From: Metridium senile
Taxonomy: Eukaryota; Cnidaria; Anthozoa; Actiniaria; Metridiidae
Assembly: GCA_949775045.1 (NCBI GenBank)
Contig: OX459105.1
Span: forward strand, 7,309,240 to 7,373,239
Direction: 5' to 3'
DNA length: 64,000 nt
Part shown: piece after piece, positions 51,901 through 60,923 of the stretch
Layout: each line of letters begins with the position of its first letter
Position numbering within the stretch: position 1 is the first letter of the stretch
Translations under genes and position numbers: made by a program
The notes under the pieces: generated by a model
Databases searched by the model: none
What the model was told of the DNA's origin: nothing
What the model saw: only the letters and a program-made list of their open reading frames with translations

Positions 51901-54900
51901 AATGAGATGTGATTGGTATGATTTCTACCCATTCGGTCCAGTCCGTTGATGACTTTTTTTTTTGAATTGACTGTAAACCATGCCGCTTCGCATTCTGATC
52001 TCAGTAGATATTCATGATATATCCATCTCTATTCTCTCACCTCTCTTACAGCATGGATGATAAAAACACTGGATAGGAAACTGCGTGACGTCATGTGCAC
52101 AACCTAGTGGAATTCGTGACGTCACGTTTGAGCCAAAGCGCGCCAAAATCGACGCGGCCGCGCTTGAGCATGGATTATATGAGATAGCGAGTTGACTTTT
52201 TTTGTGCTGGATATGGATTTTTATTCGAGTTATCCGGTTTTCCTCTCCCCCGCACAAAACTCAACATGTGAGCAATGTGTTGTTTGCTAATAGTCAGTGG
52301 TGTTAATTAGTAGTATTATTCATTCAAAATATTTCTCTGTTTTTGATTGGTCTATTTCGCCCGGTTAATTTTTCATAACATGCTCAAATTTTGAAGACGT
52401 GCGTCAATCGTCCAATTATTGAAAAAAATTATTGGACGGCTTACGTCACACGCAGAGAATAGGAAATGGCTGCCTCCAACTCAGGACGGTTTCCCTCACT
52501 TAGCGAGGAAGAAATAAGAACAATTTCGCAAGGAAAATATATCAAAAACACCAAACAAAAATCAGCAAAAGGCTGAGATATGTTTTTCCGACAATATTTA
52601 GAGTAGAAAAATATTGATTTTAGTCAGTTTTGATGTCTTAAACTATCATTGAAGAAGCGCTGTTTTGGATATATATAACTGGAGCTGTAATAATATTTTG
52701 AATGGATAATAAAACAATGATTGAATTCGGCTTTCGCATGATATGAAAATTATGCAAACCTCGGAGGGTGTTATCCGCCTATTTTATTAAAACTAACTTG
52801 CTGTTGCTTAATTGTTTTTCTTCTAGAAGTCCATACGACTTATGGAAAGCTTCGTACGCAACTTTCTTCCCACCAGAGGTAATGCAAATGATGTTTATTA
52901 TCTAACTAGTCATAGACGAGTAAAAATATCGCATGAGTAAGACTGGATCGAGTAAAAATATCTAGCGACATTTCAACTCCGCTATACCGGTTTGACAGGT
53001 TTAAGGTGTTTCCCAGTAGTTTCCTAATGACCACACTTCCAATTTTCATTTAGCGAATTGATCAACTTTCCTTGATCTGATCAAGATGTATTTTGCACCA
53101 GATACAAAGCATAGATTGAAGTTTCGATTGATGTCAATTTCAACTCAATTGGTGTTGCTATGAAAAACAAAGATTGCGGAAATAGTTTTTTCTAAAATAT
53201 CTCGCATTTTCGATGAGCTCTAGAAAAATGACTATACAGGTGATAAACTTCACATTTATGCGCTATTTCAGACCATAGCTAGGATATTTGATTAGAGTGA
53301 TTTCAAATAAATCGCAAAAAGAATGTTTTTGCAAATTATTCAAAATCGCTTTAATCAAACATACTAATTAATGTCTGATTAACAGTGAATATGACTTTAA
53401 TACCTATATAGTCATTTTTCTGAGGCTCATCGAAAATGCGAGATATTTTAGAAAAACTTATTTCCGCCATCTTTGTTTTATGTTGCTATAGCAACACCAA
53501 TTGAATTGAAATTTACATCAATCAAAAATTGCATCTATGTTTTGTATCTGGTGCAAAAAACATATATTGATCAGACCAGGGAAAGATGATCATCTCGCTA
53601 AATGAAAATGGCAAGTGTGGTCAATAAAAAAACTACTGGAAAACACCTTAAGAGAGACACTAAATTGGCTTCCCTATGCTGGTAAACGCGCGCCTTTCAA
53701 AAAAAATGAACAAAACACAATTTTTATGATAGTTTGATAATATATTTAACAAATTTACGATAGTTTCGCGTGGTATGTCCTCTTATTTACCACGGTTGGC
53801 GTCATCGAATCGTCTAAATTGCTGTGGATCCACGACAGTTTAGACGATGAGATGGCACTAACCGTGCAGTGGGAAATAAGAGGACATATTACACATCAAA
53901 CTGTCTAAATAAGATATCTATACCACAGGAAACTATCGTGAATTTGTTATTTACCACATTAAACATATGAGCAAAATAGCAACCGTGGTATGTACACTTA
54001 TTTATCACGGCTCTCGACCAATCAGAAAGCGAGAAAATTATCAAATGTGGTAAAAAACGTGTTAGACAGTTTAATGTGTAATATGTCTTGATATTTTACT
54101 CGTTTGCTTTCATTTTGACTCGCCTAAAGGCTCATCAAAATACAGTGACTCACAGATATATTTATCAAACTCATGAATTGTACAGATATCGTATTCAAAC
54201 GGGCACATTGAGAGTCATATATATATGTACTAATATCATATGAGCCTTATTTTCACCTGCACGCGCACTTTTTTCAAAAAAGTCATGTGATGGGGGCCGT
54301 CTACGGATGGCATAAGATTTCCACGGCGTACTGGTATTGAAATTATCTATTAAAATACAATGTACGTGGGATAGGCCAAACTAGAATATACCCGCACTCA
54401 GTTATGCGTGCAATGCGTGCTGTACTCCTACCTTTCCTATGGGAAATCCCCTATTATTAACGGTCAACGAATTCTGCCTGAAACAAACTTGAAGTCCAAT
54501 GAAAAAAAGGTTAAATGATGTTTTATGAATTCATATTGTAAATTTGGCTCATTTATTTCTAACATTGTTCGATAGAATGATCATCGCAATCAAGCGGATG
54601 ACCCATCAAAAGACCCACAGTTTTATGAGTCAGCGGTTGATGCCATGAGAAAGCAAAAAGACGAGGTATGTCAATAGTCATATTCACAGTTCTGTTCAGT
54701 GACCACGAATGATAGTTCCAAGTCGAGGTTTCCGTTGCTGCACATGATGAATTGTAGTTTTGCTATGCGCAGCAAGGGGAACCTCGACTTGGAACTATTC
54801 GTGGTCACTGAACCGAACTGAAAAGGACTATTTCTAGTTTTTTCTCTCTCTCTTTTTTTCTTCGGGTTATCCGGTTTTTCTCCCATCGCAAAGAAAGAAA

Positions 54901-55259
54901 GAAAGTAACAATCAAGTAACAAAAGAAAGTAACAAACAACATGCGAGAAGAGTTGCGTGCTAAAAGATGCAATGCAAAAATCCTTTATTATAAAATGGGC
55001 TCCCGATTAAATATTATCCTGAGAATAAGGCTGCTGTTGTTGTACTGTTGTTTCTTTCTTGCTCTTACGTTCGCAGGCTTTTCGCAATTGTGCCGATATT
55101 GCCTGATATTACTAATTATTGACATTATTAAAGTTTTCATATGAAACTGATCTGTTTTATCTGTAGGAGCTAGAGAGATATCGTAAAATAGCCGAGCGAA
55201 AAGGCCGTGAAGCAAAGGTGGACAAAACTTCCATGGATAAAGCCAAACGCATTCGATAA
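39934..55259 (+). CDS. DYNC2LI1: Cytoplasmic dynein 2 light intermediate chain 1
   Basis: Subunit of the dynein-2 motor that drives retrograde intraflagellar transport in cilia. Exons: 39934-39947, 40112-40182, 40274-40350, 42221-42255, 44937-45006, 45413-45501, 46067-46145, 46744-46796, 47854-47908, 48746-48814, 49420-49497, 50591-50670, 51322-51392, 51819-51864, 52827-52878, 54576-54665, 55167-55259 (TAA). The frame is kept throughout and gives 373 residues; human has 351. Motifs: SIWELAL at the N-terminus (human TLWEIAK), P-loop GSKSSGKTS at about 50-58, LDYTFGRKARGHN, DIGHLWELGGGASL, RSLAIVIVLDLS, IPLAIIGGKYDIYQDLD, ALRFVAHSNGA, PAGLDAFNQIG and SPYDLWKASYATFFPPE. The P-loop is split by an intron just before GKT. 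The C-terminus is a charged helix (RYRKIAERKGREAKVDK). Introns hold many mobile elements and a 0.7-kb minisatellite. Confidence 0.95.
40388..40528. mobile_element. Hairpin element in DYNC2LI1 intron 3
   Basis: CCGAATTGAAATATGGCG faces CGCCATATTTCGATTCGG; inner 'agcctcg' and 'cgaggct' also pair. Confidence 0.7.
41105..41215 (-). repeat. Repeat of the 'gacgaagggctaaagct' family
   Basis: Contains GACGAAGGGCTAAAGCTTGG, 'aacgtcagtaaggttaagtc' and 'attatattacctatc'. Other copies at 28910-29300, 47395-47535 and 57700-57960. Confidence 0.65.
41495..41895 (-). mobile_element. tRNA-derived SINE, complete or nearly so
   Basis: Read on the minus strand, the head 41890-41817 has box A TTAGCTCAGTTGGGAGAGC, an Asn-like anticodon arm CTGTTAACC and box B GGGTTCAAACCCC. 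A body of about 300 bp and a TTATCA/ATTATC microsatellite tail follow. Good internal Pol III promoter boxes. Confidence 0.75.
42610..44015. mobile_element. DNA transposon with long TIRs made of subterminal repeats
   Basis: TIRs of about 260 bp: ACTGTATCACCCGTAAATGT at the left (about 42615) is inverted at the right end (about 44007). Each TIR contains about ten spaced copies of CCGTAAATGTAATA. The interior (about 42900-43740) has only a 78-codon frame (43098-43331) with no known domain. Probably a non-autonomous element. Confidence 0.85.
44483..44865. mobile_element. Foldback element, 144-bp arms
   Basis: Arms 44483-44626 and 44722-44865 are nearly perfect reverse complements (ends 'cacagggacccctaatc'; inner ends 'gttgcttggtgac'). 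The spacer is 95 bases. Confidence 0.88.
46532..46676. mobile_element. Hairpin element
   Basis: 'cttattgactgagt' with 'gggccgtacgggaaaatatt' faces 'aatattttcctgtatggccc' and 'tctgtcaataag'. Confidence 0.7.
46903..47001. mobile_element. Short palindromic element
   Basis: 'ttcgccgaaggcgaagtgat' and 'ggtgaatatttacc' face 'ggtaaatattcacc' and 'atcacttcgcctgaggtgaa'. It abuts the element at 47009. Confidence 0.7.
47009..47385 (-). mobile_element. TIR element carrying a short Crypton-like coding segment (copy 2)
   Basis: Ends TTAGTATAAATACAAAGGTG and CACCTGCGTATTTATACTAA. On the minus strand ATG 47291 starts MAASSSRFVTVSEDEIENFK and continues about 70 residues to a stop, the same segment as 13159-13442. 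The frame ends before any catalytic domain, so the element cannot move itself. Confidence 0.65.
47395..47535 (+). repeat. Repeat of the 'gacgaagggctaaagct' family
   Basis: Contains 'gtaaactagtataggcta', 'gataggtaatgg', 'aatgttgacttaac' and 'caagctttagccctta' in the order seen at 57700-57770. Confidence 0.6.
48081..48155 (-). repeat. tRNA-like SINE head
   Basis: On the minus strand TGTATAGTGGTAACACATC (box A-like) and GGGTTCAATTCCC (box B) at tRNA spacing. Confidence 0.5.
48249..48690. mobile_element. Foldback element with nested stems
   Basis: Outer ends 'acagtgaggatagtactc' and 'gagtgtcctcactgt' pair. Inner arms about 48300-48392 and 48414-48505 pair almost perfectly (core 'ttatgcaaattgtgttgat'). 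Confidence 0.82.
49004..49307. repeat. Direct tandem duplication, period 152 bp
   Basis: Two copies beginning 'gtttcaagtctgtaattccc' at about 49003 and 49154. I saw no difference between them over more than 140 bases. Confidence 0.92.
49555..50265. repeat. 16-bp minisatellite in a DYNC2LI1 intron
   Basis: More than 40 copies of GTCATGAGTTGGTGGT with GACTTGG and CACAAG variants; the last units degenerate. The array starts about 60 bases after the exon ending at 49497. Confidence 0.95.
50735..51130. mobile_element. Composite SINE-type repeat, antisense
   Basis: A 'cctactaattgtgg' body fragment, then an AAT microsatellite, then sequence with GAGTTCCAAAG and 'gaaaaggccc', then 'ctctacattaaatact'. 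It looks like one repeat inserted into another. Confidence 0.5.
51485..51758. mobile_element. Mariner-type MITE with TA target duplication
   Basis: CCGTATTTACTCGAATAAGC at the left and GCTAATTCGAGTAAATACGG at the right, each flanked by TA. The interior has a C-run of about 20 and no ORF. Confidence 0.85.
53001..53652. mobile_element. Palindromic element with TTAA ends
   Basis: TTAAGGTGTTTCCCAGTAGT and ACTACTGGAAAACACCTTAA end the element; arms of about 245 bp pair along their whole length around a 160-base centre. TTAA at both ends suggests the piggyBac target site. Confidence 0.85.
53745..53955. mobile_element. Hairpin element
   Basis: 'acaaatttacgatagtttcg' faces 'tatcgtgaatttgt'; inner 'tcctcttatttaccacggtt' faces 'gtgggaaataagagga'. 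Related sequence recurs at 53975-54070. Confidence 0.7.
54688..54830. mobile_element. Hairpin MITE
   Basis: 'gttcagtgaccacgaatgat' with 'agttccaagtcgaggttt' faces 'aacctcgacttggaact' and 'attcgtggtcactgaacc'. Confidence 0.8.
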
Positions 55260-55299
55260 TGGTGCACAACCTTAATGACCATTGTGTATAGTGGTGTAA

Positions 55300-56150
55300 A
55301 TACTTTCCCGACACTGTCCCCTTGATATGACGCAGGCTATCCTCAAGACACAATACTTTCCCGACACTGTCCCCTTGATATGAAACAGGCTATCCTCAAG
55401 ACACAACACTTTCCCGACACTGTCCCCTTGATATGACGCAGGCTATCCTCAAGACACAATACTTTCCCGACACTGTCCCCTTGATATGACGCAGGCTATC
55501 CTCAAGACACAACACTTTCCCGACACTGTCCCCTTGATATGACGCAGGCTATCCTCAAGACACAACACTTTCCCGACACTGTCCCCTTGATATGACGCAG
55601 GCTATCCTCAAGACACAATACTTTCCCGACACTGTCCCCTTGATATGACGCAGGCTATCCTCAAGACACAACACTTTCCCGACACTGTCCCCTTGATATG
55701 ACGCAGGCTATCCTCAAGACACAACACTTTCCCGACACTGTCCCCTTGATATGACGCAGGCTATCCTCAAGACACAACACTTTCCCGACACTGTCCCCTT
55801 GATATGACGCAGGCTATCCTCAAGACACAACACTTTCCCGACACTGTCCCCTTGATATGACGCAGGCTATCCTCAAGACACAATACTTTCCCGACACTGT
55901 CCCCTTGATATGACGCAGGCTATCCTCAAGACACAACACTTTCCCGAAACTGTCCCCTTGATATGACGCAGGCTATCCTCAAGACACAATACTTTCCCGA
56001 AACTGTCCCCTTGATATGACGCAGGCTATCCTCAAGACACAATACTTTCCCGACACTGTCCCCTTGATATGACGCAGGCTATCCTCAAGACACAACACTT
56101 TCCCGAAACTGTCCCCTTGATATGACGCAAGCTATCCTCAAGACACAGGT
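55300..56150. repeat. 53-bp minisatellite just after DYNC2LI1
   Basis: About 16 near-identical units (core ACTTTCCCGACACTGTCCCC, then 'gcaggctatcctcaagacac') start 40 bases after the stop codon at 55259, so they probably lie in the 3' UTR. I see no AATAAA between the stop and the array. Confidence 0.96.
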
Positions 56151-57699
56151 CTTGGTCGGTGCCGTCTAAAACGCCTACAATAATAAGAGTCTTAATGTAA
56201 ACTATGGTTACCATAGAGATGATATTTATACAGACATTTGCTGATAAAATATTTCAGATACTACGCGCGCTTTGATTGGCTGGCTACCTTGTTTAAATCA
56301 GAGAACAGAGACGCTCAGCAGACTCGCGCACCGTTTTATATTCCATGAAAACAAAATATTTGTAAGGAAATTTCTAATTCTGCTTTATCAAGTTTATAAT
56401 TTGAAATCTAATCGCTGTTATTATGTTAATAACATTATTCCTTTCATCAAATGATATTTAATTTTCTTTTATTTATATCGTGAAAAACAAATTGTATGTG
56501 CTATTTTAAAAACGAGCAGCTGTGTTTTTATTAAGGAATATGAAACGGCGCGAGTGTCTATATGTAGTATATAAAAAACGAGCAGCAGTGTTTTATCAAG
56601 GATAAAAACCCGAGCGCAGCGAGGGTTTTTGATCCTTGATAAAACACGTGCTGCGAGTTTTTTATATAGCTTAAAAAACTCCAACACTTATTCAAAACTA
56701 AATTATTAAAGTTTCTTGAAGAAAAGTCCAATTTGGAGACAAACTTTATTTGCAAGGTACACTGCGCATTCTCATATCACACCATGCACCATTAAGCACC
56801 ACATTTGGCATCCCACATTTGAGAAAGGTCGTGTATAATATAGTAGGAGCTTGATAGCATTGTTTCGGGTGATGCCTCTAGTAAAGGTCAATGATGAGAG
56901 ATTAAAACTGAGACCTTTACAAGTGTCATAGGTACATAAAGACACACGTACCTTTATCATAAAGACACACGTACCTTTATCATAAAGACACATGTGTTTT
57001 TATATAATGTACCTATGGCAGTGTTTTATGGGGTATAAAGGTCATGCATGTGACCAAATTGGAATGCCCCGATTGGACTAATAGCTCATGAATTATTAAT
57101 GAGTTTTTTAAAGTATGATATAAACATCTACACCTCCCAGAGTGTTTATATCACGGTCTATAGACACAAGTGGACGTTTGATAATGTTTTTATAAAATAT
57201 CTCAGTTTGAACTTTTTTGCTGAAGGTGTCTCTGTCCTGACATAGACACGCTAGCCAGCCAAACAGAGCGCGCGTAGTATTCTTAATATTTTATAATACT
57301 GATATAAACACGCTAGCCAGCCAATCAGAGCGCACGTTGTATTCTAAATATTGTATATAATACTGATATAAACACACTAGCCAGCCAATCAGAGCGCACG
57401 TAGTATTCTAAATATTTTATAATACTTGATGGCTTAAAAAATCCATCAATATAAAACAAAAATTTGATTGGACAAAAAGACTTATGAGTTTTTTCATTAT
57501 ACTTAAATCATAATGCGGACACAAAAGGATTTGTTCTCTATACTTGGTTGCCAGCATGGAATGTTCTGAGAAGAAAATTTCAAAATACTTTTGTAATATA
57601 TCTCTTTTTACACAGAGAGCTTGATGAAAAATAACGAAAGGATGTGTTGATTTCTTGGTCAATACTTCACATAATATAATTATGATAGGTATAAGTATA

Positions 57700-57960
57700 A
57701 TGAAATTTGTAACACCGTAAAAAATGTTGACTTAACTTTACTGACGTTTCTAGCTTTATCCCTTCGTCGGAGTAAAAGCAATATTCCTTTCCTTTTATTC
57801 CTTTTACTTCGACGAAGGGCTAAAGCTCGAAACGTCAGTATAAGTTAAGTCAACATTTTTTACGGTGTTATAAATTTCATTATATTACCTATCGTTTATA
57901 TCAAACACCGACGTGGCCTATACTAGTTTACTCGCTAGTTTCCATTAATATACTTATGGT
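57700..57960. mobile_element. Foldback element, fullest member of its family
   Basis: 'gtaacaccgtaaaaaatgtt' and 'gacttaactttactgacg' in the left half face 'cgtcagtataagttaagtc' and 'aacattttttacggtgtta' in the right half. The centre holds GACGAAGGGCTAAAGCTCG once in each orientation; the right flank continues 'gcctatactagtttactcgc'. Confidence 0.8.
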
Positions 57961-58282
57961 TTTCATTTGACTTCTATAGATGGTAACAATGTGAATAAAA
58001 AAGGTTATTTAAACACCTTATTTAAGACAACTTACTGACGTTAAGGACGTTTATCTTTTTTTGCCAGTAAAAGGGTGAATATTTAAGGTACATCGCACCC
58101 ATAATGCAATACTTTCTGTATCGATTCCACATGAAGTGAATAATTGAATAATGAAATTGATTCGAGTGATGCGTCTTTAATTTATAAGGGTATATACTTC
58201 GAATATGTTAACAGTATTTGGAATGAATAAAAGGAGTAAACGTGTCTGGTATGATTGTCGGGAATATATATCGAAAGTCATT

Positions 58283-59222
58283 TTAAGGTAGTACCGGATA
58301 CTTGCTACTGCGCATCCATTTGGCGCATCTCGTTTTCCATCATTTATTTGCGTTTTTTTGAAAATTTATCTTAATAATATTTTAATTTGAATCCTTATCT
58401 ATAACTTAAGAAAGTATTATGTCATTTCATGTAACTTTGGAGGTAAATTGGGACATTTTTCGAAACATGCTCAGATTTTCACTACCTGACAAGGTCGCTG
58501 TTTTGTCTCAAAACAACAAATTTACAACTTTGTAAAAATGAACAAATAAAATATGATTTTGACGTCTTTAGTCGTAAAACTAATACAAAATAGGTTTTAG
58601 GGTTTCTGGAGATGACAAGGATAATTTGACAAGTTTCAAGCAGATGTTTAAAGTACTAGAACCCAGTCCCGCGCGGACCGTTGCCGTGTTTTTTTTTAAC
58701 AAAAAAATGGATTCGGTCGCCTATTAGTACGGGGACCCCCATTTTTTTCTTTTTATTCAAGACTGCATTTACTATTCTTACGATTTAGAATAAAAAATAA
58801 AATATTCATTGATTGGATTTTCTGAAATTTTACAAATGGTACAACTCTATACACATGTAGTGTGCGTAATTGGCGTATATTTGTGCTTCTATGGCTCACT
58901 TATACCAATATTTGGAAATGATTCAATGATTTTTATGACAGGAAATGTTAGATAACCCTTAGATCTATCGTTTGATATAATATTATGCTTTTCCTAGCAG
59001 AATACGTTCGCATTCTCTTGACTGCTTTGAATAGGTACTTTTGAGCAAATCACCGCAAATTATTGCAAAAACCTACTTTTACTATATCTTATAACTCTAT
59101 AACCAATACGGTGACCCCAATTTTTTTTTTCACGTTTTTTGACTTGCCTAACAATGATCTATAAATGACAGGATTTATAAAAAAATTCATTAAAGAAATC
59201 CAAGTATCCGGTACTACCTTAA
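58283..59222. mobile_element. TTAA-ended TIR element, 0.94 kb
   Basis: TTAAGGTAGTACCGGATACT at the left and AGTATCCGGTACTACCTTAA at the right. The interior has no ORF of interest. The TTAA at both ends fits piggyBac-type targeting. Confidence 0.82.
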
Positions 59223-60893
59223 AAGGGCGTGTGGTGAACTTTGTTTTAACCCCTCAGAGATATCACAAAATTGCGCGGTTATGTATACAAAAAGCGGTGT
59301 GCTCTTCCTGCTTCGATACCCTCTAAAAAAATACCAAGAAATTTTCCAATAGGCCTTTTGCAGGACCTGGTCACGTTACCATTTCTAAAAACATTAAGAC
59401 TAGCACAAAACATAGTTAATAAGTGATTTTCTTTCCAATTGCAAGTTAAGTTGTTTTCCAAGTTAATAAGGGAATTATTTTTACCAAGTTTAAAGAAAAT
59501 ATATATGCTATACTTAATTTAATTTACCGTATTAAGAGATGGCTTTTGATAAATAGCTCAAGAATGTGAAATATTGAGAGCAGAGGAGATAGTAAGTACA
59601 CTTCTTTTTGTTTATCCTATCCTTTATTTTCAGAAATTCTGTTGTTTACTGTAATAATATAAGAGAAGCCGTGTTATTGCATATATTTATTTTATACAAA
59701 TAGATAGCCAGTGTTAGCTGTGACTAGTGTTTTACAATATAGACATGTCTGGCAGGTGCTTGTACTTATGTGATAAACAAACTTCCGTTCAGTTGGTTCA
59801 TTGAACCAAATCGTTCTTTCAGTATATGTAAAACGTTTTGCCCACAGAGCTTTGTCATAAGTTTCAGAAGTATTCAAATACAAAAAAATAAACAAAAGCA
59901 CTTTAATTTTGCGAGTTAAAGAGTTCATTAGCGTGGGCATCGATGGTCGCACTTTCTACACCTTTTATCCCATTTGCACCCTACGGCAAAAATGTCATGA
60001 ATCAGTAATCTATCGCTTTACAATTGAGTTGCTCTCAATTCTTAATCTTATATATGAAAACTGCGAAGAAAAACATACACGCAAACTTCAAACACTTTGC
60101 TAGGAGTATTAAACAATTAATGAAGAAAAAGCGGCATTCTATAGGCCGACTACTGTTGCTGTTGCTGTTTTCCACAATTTCGCAATATAATTAAATTATT
60201 TACAACCTTTGATAACTTCTTTGGTAGTATTCACACAATATTCCTTAGAATTTTCTTGTTCAAAGTTTACTCTGATACTTTAACGGTGAGTTCTGTTTGT
60301 ACCGGCCGAATGAAAATCAAAATCAAAAGTTTACGTGCACGATTTTGGTAGTACTCAATATATATAGCAACCACAAACATTTCGTTGTGGGAGACCTATT
60401 TTATTAAAATAAACCGGCTGTCTTGTAGATCGCTTTAAATGAAGTTCTTACATAAACATTTTGATATTTGAACAGTAGTAATCACCGTGTACATACCATT
60501 CAATATTTTGATATTAATCGAGGTCGAGTGAAAGTGGAGTTGTTTAAATTCGTGACGGGACCCAAATCGACCTCAAATACAAATTTTTACATTTTTTTTT
60601 CAATTGTAATAATGCAAACGACAGTACACCATTGAAACCCAAACAATATTTGAAGATACCAATCAAACAAAACTTATCCACTAGGATTGATGGCTACGAT
60701 TTCTTTCCAAGATTCTATTCGAAGACCAAAATCTTCATATTATGACATCACAAAGCATCGATCTTTTTGCGCGCGGCTATATCCTTTTATTACTTAGTTG
60801 CCATAGCAACATTAGTCGTCTACGGACGATGACTTTCAAATTCATATGAGCGACACTAGTAGTGTTCGCTCACTCTTGCTTTGCGGCGCAGAA

Positions 60894-60923
60894 ATGCCAG
60901 ACTATGCATCAAACAAGCAATGA
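60894..60923 (+). promoter_or_regulatory. NIM1K: Upstream ORF of NIM1K overlapping its start codon
   Basis: ATG 60894 opens a 9-codon ORF (MPDYASNKQ) in another frame. Its TGA (60921-60923) overlaps the kinase ATG (60920-60922) as ATGA. If the mRNA starts upstream of 60894, kinase translation would need leaky scanning or reinitiation. Confidence 0.6.

Larger units (their letters stand above)
56151..60893. other. Intergenic region between DYNC2LI1 and NIM1K
   Basis: No gene found. It contains a hairpin repeat (56570-56675, 'aaaacccgagcgcagcgagggtttt' type centre), a three-copy 60-bp tandem repeat with 'gccagccaatcagagcgc' (57240-57425), a foldback at 57700-57960 and a TTAA element at 58285-59222. 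59223-60893 is plain AT-rich sequence ending in the NIM1K promoter region. Confidence 0.6.

Noticed and set aside
55300..56150. CRISPR-like direct repeats
   Set aside because: Units are contiguous with no unique spacers, and the host is an animal.
59692..60103. Small overlapping frames on both strands
   Set aside because: No homology, no splice support and ordinary AT-rich composition.
60881..60919. Extension of NIM1K upstream of ATG 60920
   Set aside because: The added codons begin at TTG, there is no in-frame ATG before 60920, and an in-frame TAG sits at 60860.
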